DNA from: Ancylostoma caninum
Lineage: Eukaryota; Nematoda; Chromadorea; Rhabditida; Ancylostomatidae
DNA length: 64,000 bases
Reading direction: 5' to 3'
NCBI GenBank assembly: GCA_037903475.1
Contig: JBAJFG010000074.1
Location: 248,001-312,000, forward strand
This document shows positions 1-12,105 of this stretch, in pieces (positions within the stretch are counted from its first letter, which is position 1; each line of letters opens with the position of its first letter). Below the pieces are notes generated by a model that had not been told where the DNA came from, did not search any database, and saw only the letters and a list, made by a program, of their open reading frames with translations. A program made the position numbers and the translations under genes.

Positions 1-3000
1 TTAATCCATGAGTACTTCTTGACACCAGCAATAGCTGTGTGAAGATCTAGTTGATCAAGCATGCCTAAATTATACTGGATAGAAGAGAAACGAAAATATG
101 AGAGTGAAGTTAAGCTGGATTTGCTTTATGAAAAAAAAAAACTTCGAACAATTCAAATTTTACGCTGAACAGAAAGCTTCCACAGAGGAATACTCATAGA
201 AAAAGGTTATTATAATAAACTTCCAAATTTAGTTCGCAAGGTCCAAAGAGTGCTCAAGCGGTGATGATCACCCTACCCATATAGCTTTCCTTCCATGCCT
301 CGACAGTGAAATCATCTATAACGTCAGAGAGACGTCGCCCACAGACCAATGCAAGTGTCGCGCAAGTTTGCATGTCACCCTAAGTAAGCACAGTAATACA
401 TATTACCAGTCACGAGTGAGATATAAAATAAAACTATTAGTATCTGCAAGCACACCTACCTGATCAGCATGGTACCTTAGGAGTCGGGCAACTTCTTGCA
501 TCGGATTCCAATTCATTCGAGCAATGTGTTCCTTTTCAAGATGGCCTACTAACAAAGGTGGGATAGTAGTAAAAATTCGAAAAAAATTATGTCAAAGATA
601 CGGACCTTCATCATCAGACGACATTGACATGAACATGAGCTTGGTTAGATCAGGTTTGAGAGCGAAGGCTTCATTCTTGAGACCAGTAAAGTCGTTGTAG
701 TGGGGATTTTCACTAGAATGAACACTTAAAGGGAGAGGTACGTCCTAAACACGACAGCAAAAGCGCCATTATTTTCGATACCACCTGACGCTATGGGGAA
801 ACGCACTGCGAAAGAATTCAACATTCTAGTTTTAGAAGGTTATGCCACTTTCACGGCTAATAGGGTATAATTTGTGAGACGGAAGGTGTAGTACACCGGC
901 GCATCAGTGCATGAAGAGAAAATCAGGAAATATTATAAAAGGAAAGTGCCCTATGGTAATCACACACCACACTTTGTTAAAGGCAGCACTCACGGAAATT
1001 TTTGGGTTGAAGATTTCGCGGTATATCGAGGTTTCTAGGGACGATGAACTCATTGACAACGATGAAATAGTGTGAAACACACGAAAAACACAGAAAATGA
1101 TAGCAGTATTTCATGTGTGTCCATAGCGCGGACAAGTGTTCCGTGATGGGTCCCGCCACGGGCCCCTGCAAATGGTACGAATTTCGTAGACACGCCCCCG
1201 CTGAACCACATGCGCACACCCTGTCAACGGCGTTAGTTGAGGCGATGGAACCCTAATGTCCAGAGCGGCAGATGTGTCCACGGCAGTATCTTCGCAAGTA
1301 GGCTGCCATTCAACGTGTTCAACTTACTGTCGCGATTGTCCAGCTGCCGGCTACATGGTAAGTGACTCATTTCAGAAGTGAAAATTTCCGTGACTGCTGC
1401 CTTTAAGAAGGAGCTGCTGCACTCACATTCCCTTCTCAAGGGTAGTCTTAGTCAATTCACCAGCTCCGAAGTAAAAATCGCCCGATGCCACATTACTCGG
1501 TGCAAACTCATACTGCTGATCGCTGCTGGGAGAAAGACGTGCTTAAAATCCAAAATCTGTAGAAGGAAATGTAGAATACACTAGAAGAAGAAGAAGAAAT
1601 AAAGGTTGGGAAAAGGAAAGTAAGCAGCAACAGAGGCTGCACAAACGCTTACAAACAATGGAAAATACCAACCCTCTTTTCTCAACCTGTAAAAACTAGA
1701 GTGATGACCGGCGAATCGGGTCAGATGAGTGGGCCGTACGGTCAAAATTCGAGGAGGTTCAGGTATTTTCTTTCCGTGCCGCTCCATTTCTTTCACGTAG
1801 CTGAAAGAATACGTTAAAAACGAGGTCATTTCCAAAGCGAAGTAGAATGTGAAAAAGTCAAGGAAAAAAAAATAATCGGGAGACATCCTGTAATGTTGTA
1901 CACTACAACTCTTTTCGCAAATATGAGACAAGAAGCGGGTTGATTTGAGAATGCTCATCAAGTGGTATCCAAAAAAAAAATAGATGCGTAGAAAATCATG
2001 CATATCACTGGGTATAGAATTAGAGTCTACGCCCACATACACACCAAATACACATACACATATAGTCTAATAGCTCACAGAGAGCGCCCGATCCGACTTT
2101 GTCCGCAACTACGACCTCATCATTTTTCGGCTAACCGGTCTATTTCTTGCACTTTTTTGATATGCATATGGTGTGGTTCCTTCAATTCTTATGATTCCCT
2201 ACAGCCATTCGCTAAAATATCCTTCCTGACGCATTCTGTGGGCAAAGTCGTAATTGCAGACGAAGTCGGATCAGGCGCCTTCTGTGAGCTAATAGACCAT
2301 ACACACAAATTCTCGCTGTTCTCAAATGGTTATACTGTCGCGAATATCCAAACACAAAACCTCACTACCGGCAGAATAGAACAAGGAAACTTACTCCTCA
2401 TACTTTTCTCGATAGGCAGCGGCGGCAGCTTCTGCATCTTTATCGTAGACCTAAATCAACGACATCACACAAATTCCAACTGGATTTACAGAATTCAGTG
2501 ATGAACCTAGTGCACAGTACTGTAAATTAGTACATAAAAATATCAAAATTATCATTCTTGACTTTTCAGAGGCTGACTAGCACTCGAAATTCGTAATTTT
2601 CAGAAACAAAGCATCAAAAAAAAAGAGCGACCCAGGTGTTATCAAAGTGAAATGTGAGCACTCTCTTGTTGACATAACTAAAGCCAAGTAAGAGCTAATG
2701 AAAGCAATATCCAAAAAAAGACATGATACACATGTTTGGTTAACTACAGCATAAAACCTTATAGAGAACAGTTTGAAGCGCAAACAACAAAATAAATGCT
2801 CCCTCAGCAGCGAATACTTCACGACTTTTGCACGACGGCAAACTTGGCAGATCATTGATTTATGTGACTTTGCACAGGCATTACCCAAAAAGAACAGGGA
2901 GAATTTTAGGATCAAACGTTTTCCTACTATTAATTACAAATGAGCAGTATCCATAATCAGTAGGTACCTTTTGTAATCCTGTTTGTTCAAGTAAAGCACC

Positions 3001-6000
3001 CACTAGTCGCCAGCTTTGTGCGACACTTGACTGACCCAACAAGGTTGCGAGATTGGCATTGTGATTGCAAAGTGTCCGCAATGGTCGGCCACCAGCCAGA
3101 TATCTGAACATAGAAGGTGAAGCAGGTACCACAAAAAGCAAAAAAAAAACGATAAACAGCATCTTACTTACTTCTCAGCCAACTTGTAAAAGGCAGTCGG
3201 CTGCAGCGTATTCATAGCATTGTCAGGAAGTCCGCAGGAAAGTTGGCTCCTCACTGGCGTTCGAAACGGATCATACGGCACTCTCTTGGATGCAAGAGCA
3301 TTACTTTTGAAGAAAACAATACTCTACCCCAACAAATGGCAAATACCTTTCTAGCTAGGAAATGCTCCTGTTGTTTGATAATTGGTATGTGAGAATTCGC
3401 TGAAGACATACATCAGTACGAAAAAACAATTCCATTCTCACTGAAAACTCACTGGCCACTCCGATCAGCCCATCAGGAGCAATATCCAGCGCTACGTCAC
3501 AAGCATAAGATAGAGGTGATTGCTTTTGATCCATCCAGTGGCGGACCAGAAGACCATCTTTGCCGCAGGATACAATACGTTCTGGATGTTGAGCACTCCA
3601 CCAAATGTCTAGAAAACATGAATTGTTCGAAAAAAAAATTTGACAGATACAAGCAAAATAGATCTTTCACATAAGTACAACAGGGAACCGAAGTCGTTCA
3701 AAATATTGCATTTCTAACAGCACTAGTAGATTCGCAGAGGAAAATCCCAGTATAGTAATGTCAGAGGATGGTTAAAGAGTAATCACATAGGAAGGATGCC
3801 TAAATTCGGTGAGAGCAGCAGATGAAGTCCATCGTGGCATCGCATATGCGGATTATTGAGGATAACCAAACAATTACAACTAGAAAAGTACAAAGAGAAA
3901 ACTAATAACTGCTCATTCTCGTCTTCCTGCTGTTCTTGAGAGAAGGTATCCTGGCAATAAAAAAAACAGAAATATTGCTTGGATTTGTTAATCCACTTAC
4001 CGGTCACACTATCGCTGTGATCCTCAAAGCTGGCATACGGCAAGAACGGCCGTCGTATATCCCATATATGTACGCTCATGTCGTTAACAACTGAAGCATG
4101 GTGTATTCACCCCAAGGCTTTCAGCAAATCAAGGCAATCTACGAAAGATGAGTGGTAAAAGACTCACCTGCACAGCTAGCAATGTGGAATGCATTCTTAG
4201 GATCGGGGCTCCAATAAACTCGGCCCACAGGTGCAGTCGTTTCCACCTGATATGTTGGAACATTCAGGTGAGCGCCCGACCAATTCCAAACCTGGAAATC
4301 ATCACTAAACATTCAGAGAAGGGGCAAATACAGCAGTTTCAGTTGAGTTTGCAGCTGACAAGCATGCTCGCATATAGAAAGAGAGGATATCAGCTAGAAA
4401 CTTCCCCCAAATTCAAATGAATAAATCTCACAGAGATTCGGAATATCGAATAAAGTGAATGCACTAACGTGTCCAAAGAGAACGAGGAAAATGAACCTTG
4501 ATAAACTTGTCCCTACCACCGCCTGATGCAATAAGATGTCGTTCACGTGGATTGAGGGCAATGCTTGCCGCATAGCCCTGGTGAGCAGGAAATTGAAACA
4601 AAGGCCTGAAAAGTTCGCTAGTGAAAAAGAAGTTGTGATGTTCAGCAAATGATTTCCATTCTTGACAGGAGATCCATGCAACATAAAAATAATTTCAAGA
4701 TTTCCATAGAATTTTTTGGGCAGAAAATGTAAAAATACAGCATTCTGTTGAGGAAGGCAATGCAACCACAGCGAAGAAAACTTAGAAATTCATGCCGATC
4801 CTGTAGGAGCATGGATACATGACCAGCAGACACGAACTGCGCCTCATAAAAATCGGAAATTCGCCGATAAAAGCGCAGAAATGACGAAAGAAGGTCCGAA
4901 AAGGCCATAAACCGTCTCACAACGACATACTATTAAATTCTCGTAGGAAGCAACAAATGTACTGAGGATAGATGAAGTTGCGCAGCGGGGAACAGCTGCA
5001 AATCAATGCCCCCCCCCCCCCCCTAACGTGCACTCAATTAAGTCGCGCAACAATCAAATTGTCCTAAGCGTAGTGCATCAATCCACGCAGATTGGATAAC
5101 AAGCGGCGGGCGCCGCCCGGTGAGCGGCGTGCTTGGCTCTAGCGCTAAAGAGTGAGAGATGAATAACTGAGGAAGATGAGCGGAGGAAAGTCAAACGAAA
5201 TTTGTGAGCTTGAAAAGATAAACATAGAAGCGAAATAATGACACAATAATTGGGAGGGAGGGGGGGGGACAACCATAGAAAAACAAATAGATATGCTACA
5301 TTCAAACACGCTAGGTCCTGTGGATGCTTTTTGTAACAAGACGCTGATAAAATCGACGTGACAGTATCACAAATTCAGTGAGAAGCCAAAGAGGGAAAAC
5401 GGAGACGATCGGCAATGTTCATGAGAAGCAGGAAAAAAGATCATGAATAGAACAGCAGCTAGAAGTGACAGGACTCACAACTTTCCTCGTGCGCTCGGAA
5501 AGACTGGAAAAGATTATAAAACAGCATCTTAATTGGCTTGAACTTTAGACTTTTTCTAAAGCTACTTATAACACAATTACACCTGTCAGGTAGATCTGAT
5601 CCCAAAATTGTGGTGCGCCTGAAGCACGAAATGAATGAAAATAAATTAACCATTTATGAGAGCGTCTAAGTGAAGGAATAAAGGAAGTGAAGCGTGAATA
5701 ATTGCTCATAAGAAGGAATCGATTCTGGATGCAAGGGAAAAAGATATAGGATAACTCCAATAAAAGACAAAGAGAGAAACGTTAAGCGCTGATTTCGAAC
5801 AGCAAACACAGAATAATTTTTCAACCTGGACAATGAAAGAACTTCTAGCATATGTATAGGCATGGATGGCGCTTTTGCAAGTGTTTCCGTTTCGGTTTCC
5901 TCTCACTTTTGAAATTAACAAACAAAACTCTATCACTCAAAATCAAATGAACTGATCTGACCTGTCACCTTTCCTTGTGTCCCACAATCGAATCGTTCCA

Positions 6001-7738
6001 CTGTCATCGGACGTAACAAATTGGTCGTGCTGATCTTGATGTAGACAAAACGATAAGTCTCGAATCACATCGTAGTTCGTCCCACTAGAACAGCTCGGAG
6101 ACAATTTCGGCGTAATGGATAACAGCAATTATGCCAATCAATAAATGATCGTAACTTTCTGAAGCACCCTATTCATATATGTAGTATCCGCCTATGAGCT
6201 GTTTTGGCAGAGTTCAAAGGACTGTACATATTTCCACAAGAAAATCACATTATTAACTTGACAAAATGCTAGGGCTCATTATTCAGATGAAATTTGTGTA
6301 CGAGATCTCAGTAGAAGAGGATGAGCAATAGTACATTCTAGAACTGAACTTTTCCCCCCAAAAAAATGAACCAGGTTATGAAGAATGAGCTCCTGATTTC
6401 CATGGATTTTATTATCCAAGAAATATAACGTCCGCCTGGTTTTTAGCTCTTATGAAGTTACGCAGCAGAAGACAGCAGGCGAAGGTGAGCATTTTTTACT
6501 TTGCAACTTTTAATGTAAATACCTCGGCTAAAAAATCGAGAACAAAAAATACCTACCCAAATTTCTTAACCGGAGCATCCACGCGCAAATCATAGAGAAG
6601 GACCGCGGCATCTCTTGAACCACTAATTAGCAAGTCCCCGTTGGATCGATGAAAATGAACAACCGTAGCTGATCGCGTGTGGGCCTTGTAATACTTTTCT
6701 GCAATGAAAATGGCAACGATGAAAGATGATTACATGATATAACTCTCATAACTAAAAATGGTGACAAACACTCACCGATCCCTCCCTTTTTTACATCCCA
6801 TAAAACAACGGCTCCATTGTTAGAGGTAGTGGCAATAAGCTCATCTGAAGCGGTTCTCATTAAAAAAATAACATTCTATCAGTTAGAAGTACAGCATGAG
6901 TAATCGAAGTGAAAGAAGAAAGACTCAAACCTTTCAGTTTGCTCCAAGCGACATTGCTAGGAGAATAAAACAGATTAAGACGACGACTTTTAGCAGATCG
7001 AAGATCAATGACTTGTTCAAAGCCTTCATCATCCACCTTGAACACTTTCAGCACTGAAAACAGGTCTATCAAGCAGAGCAAGGACAGAAGCAATAAAAAT
7101 TTGTGATTCCGGGTTAAAATGTATCCCATATGTTTTCTGGAAGGAGTTGTTAGAGGGCGACAACAATGAAAGGAATACGAGAAATCGCTAAAGATCTAGC
7201 ATCTCGATATTATGAACCGGGGTGAAACGCAAACAAGTTGTCTTACGAGCAGTGGTAAGGCCTGCCGCGACGCACCATCCACGCAGCGCGGCGAACCAGC
7301 CAGGCGCTGTGGCTGTCGGGCGTTCCTGGTATTGAGGGCTTGCCTATATCTTCCACCGTTCTCGGAATAAAGGAAAACGGCTGGAAACAAGCAAAACATC
7401 AATATAGGCAATGCTGGAGAACCACAGCCTAGATGGTCAATCGCATCGCGTAGGTGATGCAGAGCGGCAGACCAAATCAGCGTTCTTCAGAATCGGTAAA
7501 GCCACTGCAAGTAACGTTTCTGGAAGTAACACCCACCTCCACGACATCCCGCCGCAACCAGATGCGTCTGCTCGCGGTTCGAACTGAGTGCATCGACCGG
7601 GTCATCGACGTCGACCATGTTCTTGCTGGCCGGCGGAGAAGCAATCGACAGATCGTCGTCCAGGTCATAGTCGTGCAAGTACAGCTCGGCGCTTTTCTTC
7701 CGAAGGTTCGGAATGTCAAGAGGTCCCATACTCGTCAT
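1..7738 (-). CDS. WDR24: WDR24-like WD40 protein, GATOR2 subunit (3' end off window)
   Basis: Exons read on the minus strand: 7738-7537, 7053-6931, 6844-6776, 6698-6557, 6084-5962, 4605-4497, 4291-4168, 4090-4001, 3608-3442, 3323-3172, 3103-2968, then 712-606, 548-460, 379-277 and 64-1. Phases agree except between 2968 and 712, so at least one exon there is unseen. The first eleven exons give about 479 residues, the last four about 121. Blades resemble human WDR24: DELIATTSNNGAVVLWDV, SGTIRLWDTRKGDR and VHIWDIRRPFLPYASFEDH. The segment after the propeller (GRPLRTLCNHNANLATLLGQ) and the C-terminal helices (GDMQTCATLALVCGRRL) also match. The zinc-finger/RING end lies left of base 1. In other animals WDR24 works with MIOS, WDR59, SEH1 and SEC13 to activate TORC1 when amino acids are plentiful. 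ATG 7738 follows a likely spliced-leader acceptor at 7760. Family assignment is firm; exact exon ends are moderately sure. Confidence 0.85.
977..1406. mobile_element. TTAA-flanked MITE (piggyBac-like), copy 1
   Basis: The element starts TTAA+AGGCAGCA and ends TGCTGCCT+TTAA, followed inwards by inverted CACGGAAA-type sequence. It is 430 bp with no coding capacity and lies in the unexplained stretch between two WDR24 exons. Its ends match the element at 54498-54968, which also has TTAA flanks. TTAA duplication is characteristic of piggyBac-type transposases; the autonomous partner is not in the window. Confidence 0.6.
2065..2297. mobile_element. MITE with inverted ends GTCTAATAGCTCACAGA
   Basis: The 233-bp element lies in an intron of the WDR24-like gene. 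Ends are inverted repeats of about 50 bp (left GTCTAATAGCTCACAGA, right TCTGTGAGCTAATAGAC). A related, inverted copy with a nested insertion lies at 60699-61259. No open frame of interest. Confidence 0.6.
7200..7460. repeat. dispersed repeat in WDR24 intron 1, related to 38990-39275
   Basis: The stretch GGAAACAAGCAAAACAT (7381-7397) and its surroundings resemble 39140-39180, and both loci are flanked by GC-rich inverted sequence (GCCGCG/CGCGGC). This looks like a short non-coding transposon with degenerate ends. No open frame is credible. Confidence 0.35.
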
Positions 7739-7759
7739 TGTAGCGACCACATCACAACA

Positions 7760-7765
7760 CTGAAC
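7760..7765 (-). promoter_or_regulatory. probable spliced-leader acceptor of the WDR24-like gene
   Basis: GTTCAG on the minus strand, 21 bases before ATG 7738. A short leader after an acceptor is typical of nematode trans-spliced messages. No cDNA is available to prove it. Confidence 0.45.
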
Positions 7766-7982
7766 ATGGTTTGAAGTGGTTTCCTATAAATATTGAGTCA
7801 GTCACTCGAGCCGTGACAAATGCGGCAGCTAGACGTTAGAATCGATGCCATGTCAGAAAAGCAAGAGTGCTAACTGATGCTAAGAGAACGTAAGGAAGAG
7901 ATAGACAAGAACATCGAATAAATTGTTTACAGGTTTGTTGTCTGTGACATATTACGTCACACTAGGAAGATAGTTGGGTAGG

Positions 7983-9399
7983 ACTAGAAAGAAAATAACG
8001 CATAAAACCCTGCGCTGGGCTACAGTATAGATCAGTTAGACGCAGGCTCTTCCACTCAGGATCACCCAGACGAAAAGCTGCGCGTCCTTTAAATGAAAAG
8101 ACGTGCGTCCTTTAAGCATTTCAACGAGTTCTCGATATTATCAGGCTTTTCGTTGTCGATATTGACTTCTCTCGAGATGAGGGTTGATGATAAGTTTCTC
8201 GCAACACTTTATCCATTCTACTGTTTGTTTTGTTGGATTGTGAGCGCCTGATTTCTCTTTCTTTGATGACGTTTCCAGTCTTCATCGGACATACTTATGT
8301 GAATCTTAGGATCTCTTGATTGCAGAAAAGATGCTCGTTGCGTTGTTAATAACATAGCTGCGCTTGGTTGAACGAGACCCGTTTTCCACGGAAGCCACTT
8401 TCTCCCTGACTTGCATTATTAACATTCACGGTATGCGCATCCGTTAAGGGAACCCGGCTGGCCCGGAACCCTCCTGGAGTGGACACGTTTCGATAGCATT
8501 TCACTATTCTACCCTTAAATTTTTCAGCCACTTAATACTATTTAACTCCTAGGAAACTCTACGGCGGTTCTGTCGCAAAAATACCAAAGTCACCGTTTTC
8601 GATCAAGCTTCGGGGGTTATTTGATGCGCAGATCGCTGAATTCTTACTCATTGTGTACCGTGACCTTGCATTTGTGAGATGGCAGGAGCTGTGCATGCGG
8701 TATAAATGACGCTCAGAAAATCCTTCGAAACAGTGGGCTAATCTAACACGACACTCTACCACCTTGCCAAACTAAAACACGTGATTATGCTGTGAATGGC
8801 TCAACTATCTATAGCAGTTCTAAGAGTTTACTGCTTTCACTGAGTCCACTGAAAACATCATAAATACGTGTTAGAACTCAAAGTCGCTGCAACTTTCCTA
8901 GGGTGCGAGAGATCTGTGCAGAGAAAGATAACTCTTACGAGTGAAAATTCAATGAACCATATCAGTCTTCCTTCGATCAAAATGGACTTTTTGGAAACTT
9001 GATTAACGAATTTTGCTATTCCTGAAGAAGCTTGGTCGTTAGTACTTCAAATCTTTGCCCATACATCAGTACATTTTCTCACCTGAATACTTGAGATTTT
9101 AATGCCGCAATTTGCTGAATAGAGCCTGTGATTCCACCTGGCAGTCGAGTTGCTGCGAGAAAGTCAAAATGTTGCGAGAAACATATCGTTACTCTTCATC
9201 TCCAAAGATATCAATATCGGCAACGAAAAGCCTGGGAAAATCGGAAAGTAACTCGTCGGGATGCTTAAAGGACGCACATCTTTTCATTTAAAGGACGCAC
9301 AGCTTTTCGTCTAGGTGGTCCTGAGTGGAAGAGCCTGAGCCCATGGCTAAACCATACTGTAGCCCAGCGCAGGGTTTTATGCGCTATTTTCTTTCTAGT
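7983..9399. mobile_element. non-autonomous Mutator-like element (long TIRs, 10-bp TSD)
   Basis: The 1417-bp element begins ACTAGAAAGAAAATA and ends with its reverse complement. The identical 10-mer GTTGGGTAGG flanks it at 7973-7982 and 9400-9409. The inverted ends extend about 230 bp with modest divergence, and each contains two copies of TGCGTCCTTTAA separated by about 11 bases. Long TIRs with 9-11-bp duplications are the hallmark of MULEs. No transposase frame is present, so it is non-autonomous. It sits between the 5' ends of WDR24 and PIGY/ABCF3. Confidence 0.75.
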
Positions 9400-9611
9400 G
9401 TTGGGTAGGTAGTAGAGGAACAAAGAACGTGGAAAAGTGCGGTATTCATGGAGGTAGGATAGGAGAAATATGGACTAAACGGAGGGACACACGGATATGA
9501 CCGAGTTTAGAAGAGACCACAGCATTATTTCTGAATATCTGACACTACGAAGCTGTGTAAAGTTAGAAACCACCGCTAAAATGTCTTGTTATTAATTTAT
9601 TGTTTTCATGA

Positions 9612-9672
9612 TTTTCGAGAAATCCAGGAATCATACGTATGCAAACACATGATTCCCTGGATTTCTCGAAAA
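9612..9672. repeat. short inverted repeat (hairpin)
   Basis: TTTTCGAGAAATCCAGG at 9612 and its reverse complement at 9656-9672 are separated by a spacer of about 25 bp with further partial pairing (AATCA/TGATT). Nothing else is seen between 9410 and 10860 beyond AT-rich sequence. Confidence 0.55.
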
Positions 9673-10860
9673 GCTCAGAAACTGACAGAATCATCATCTC
9701 ATTGGAATTCGTCTACAGCCAAACCACATGGGTAAAAACTAATCCAGAACACCCAGACCCAACCAGTAGCTGCATCAACGACGAGATGGGCGGAGTCTGC
9801 GGTATTCAACCGCAGAAGCTGCACAGCACTCACTAAACTGCATGCGCGCTCCAATTGTTTTCTGCACTTTTGTAGCTTCTAATTTTTTTTCACGTTCAAA
9901 TTTCACTCGCATTTCCCTGGTGCTGGATTTTGATTGTTTTCTTCATTTGTTGTGTGAACGTTCTTTTTTTTCTGCAGTGAACGCTGATTTCATCAGATTT
10001 TTTTTACAATAGAAGCTGTTTTCACCCCCATTGACATTCATTAGACCCTCCTTGATGTACGATTTTCCAGTTTTCCAGAATATCCAGTTGATATTGATTT
10101 TCTTGAAGTGGGATTTTTGTTTGGGGTCATACCTAGTTCTGCAGATTTCTTTCCAAAGGCGAAATAAGCGAATTCGATAGTGTTTGTGAAAATTATCGAA
10201 TTCGCCCTGGATTTGTGCGACATTTGCCAGGCAAATGGTAGAGCACGGTTGACACGATTTTCAGCTGCAATCTAACTGAAAAATGAAGGATACGCTTGAA
10301 ATGCACAATTTACAGGGAGATTTCTCAGAGTTTACCTGGAGGTCGTCGTTACAAAATCACTGTAGGAACCTTGGGAACGGTTCTTACAGTGGTTTCAGGT
10401 TTTAAGTATCCCTTCCGGCACCTGGTGGGCATGACACATCTCAGGTTTCAACAAAATGCAATATTTGCATATCTTTATCGTCTGGATGGATCAAATCTCT
10501 GTAGTCTCACCGGCATTATACCATTCAAATCAGGGACTTCGAGCAGAATTTAGTAGAGGGTCCCTCCGTTAGCTATATATGTGCTCAACACAGAGTCAGT
10601 TTTGCTCAACCTGTGCTCATTTTGTCGCTAGTGATTTCAAGTAGGAGGTTTTCTGAATTTTGTTCGAACGAGGGTAAGCCAGGGGCTTTCTGTGAGGAAA
10701 TGTTGTGGAACTTGCAGGATTTTCGTGACCCAGTGGGACGTTCTCCGTTTTCTATCGGTTCCCTGACGTTCGTGTAACAATAAAAGATGTCTTATTTGCC
10801 AGTCATGTTCCGAGGCTGGGGAAAAGGGGGCGGAAGGGAGTTCGGGGGGGAGGGGTCACC
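9673..10860. other. intergenic stretch without a recognisable gene
   Basis: AT-rich sequence with scattered stop codons in all frames. No conserved protein words, RNA gene or long repeat was recognised. Confidence 0.5.
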
Positions 10861-10865
10861 TTATA

Positions 10866-12003
10866 AAAGGTCATAGGCTTCACCTTGCAAGCCTAAGCCA
10901 GAGCACTAGCCTAACAAGGGAAGTGCAACAGGCCAGACTCGCAAATCGGAATGAAACCTATCTGGCTTGAATCTTTGTTGGAGAGGGTGTTACAGTATAT
11001 ATTTCATTATTGCCCTCGATTCCAAAAAAAAAATCCCACCACAGTACCATATGCGCTGCAGCACTCGTCCGTCAGCGACGATGTGGCCGAGTGGGGAGGA
11101 TGCTGCACTGTCAGCTCGAGAGTTTGAACCCCGTCATGCGCACCTACCTGTTTTGCTCTCTCATTTTTTTATTCCCCCTGTGTTGTTGAAATCAAATTTA
11201 AAAGGTTAGAAGATAATACTTATCCTTACTGACGCACTAGGCACGGAATAACTACGTTATATAAAACCTGCTTTCCTCCCTCGATTAGCTATAAAGTAGC
11301 AGTCACTTTTCACGACTGTAACTCAAAATCTTTCCCACTCGGTTCATAATGTTCGAACCTGCAGTGAATGCGACTGTAATGATTGTAGCAGAATTTCTTT
11401 CATTGTCTGCGCGTATTGTTCTCACCGATTTTGCTTTGAACACTTCATTGTCTGTGTGCACCGTTGCTGCCAGTAAATGCTTTCTCATTGACCATCCTTT
11501 TTTTGTTTTGAATGAAAATTTTACAATTTTCTAGCGACTCGAGGGAAAGCTGTACGATCACTAAACTACGTTCATAGCATAGTAGTTATTCTATAGCTAG
11601 TACGTCAGTAAAGACAAGTGTTGTCTTCTAGCCCTCCAAAATTGATTTCAATAACATAGGAGGAATAAAAAACAAAAATGCAAAACGAGTGTCAATGACG
11701 GGATCCAAACCCTCGACCTCCTGCCTATCAGTCCGCATCCTCTCCACTCGGCCACCTCGTCGCTGACGGACTAGTGCTGCAACGCATATAGTACTGTGGT
11801 GGGATTTTTGTTTTTTGAAGCCGAGGGCAGTAACAAAATATATACTGCAACACCCTCTCCAACAAAGATTCAAGCCAGATAGGTTTCATCCCGATTTTCG
11901 AATATGGCCTCTTGCACTTCCCTTGTAAGCTAAGCCTAAGCTCAATCTTATGCTTAAGCATGGGTTTAAGCCTAAGGCTTAGGCCTAGGCTTCACAGGAG
12001 TTT
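10866..12003. repeat. 1.1-kb inverted repeat with tRNA-like and telomere-like words
   Basis: Left arm (about 10866-11250) and right arm (about 11600-12003) are reverse complements over several hundred bases, for example the GAATCTTTGTTGGAGAGGGT region near 10970 against 11850. Each arm contains a tRNA-like A box (TGGCCGAGTGG at 11083; inverted at 11744-11754) and a B-box-like word (AGTTTGAACCCC; GGGTTTGGATCC inverted). The outer ends carry GCCTAAG/TTAGGC-like words. The same outer sequence recurs at 63290-63430. The right end lies about 80 bp before the PIGY acceptor. Confidence 0.6.
11072..11140 (+). repeat. tRNA-derived SINE-like head (Ser/Leu-like A and B boxes)
   Basis: GATGTGGCCGAGTGG followed 36 bases later by GAGTTTGAACCCC resembles the internal promoter of a class-II tRNA. 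The acceptor stem does not pair and there is no anticodon arm, so this is a pol III-type repeat head and not a tRNA gene. The inverted partner is near 11695-11768. Confidence 0.4.
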
Positions 12004-12082
12004 GTCCCCTAACTCCATTTTCACCCGTAGAGTATTATATTTTAAATTGATAGCCAATAGCCATAGAGCTTCTCATTACTGT

Positions 12083-12088
12083 TTTCAG
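12083..12088 (+). promoter_or_regulatory. 3' splice site before PIGY (cis or spliced leader)
   Basis: GTTTTCAG ends at 12088, 17 bases upstream of ATG 12106. The frame stays open from the acceptor to the ATG, so this can be either a spliced-leader acceptor or the acceptor of an undetected upstream coding exon. Confidence 0.5.
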
Positions 12089-12105
12089 CCTCTCGTCTTC
12101 GTTGT

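Noticed and set aside
1581..2042. 153-codon open frame on the minus strand
   Set aside because: Low-complexity F/Y-rich reading, overlaps the unexplained WDR24 intron and a MITE edge, no splice or family support.
11083..11135. tRNA-Ser/Leu gene
   Set aside because: No acceptor-stem pairing, repeated as inverted copies inside a foldback element.
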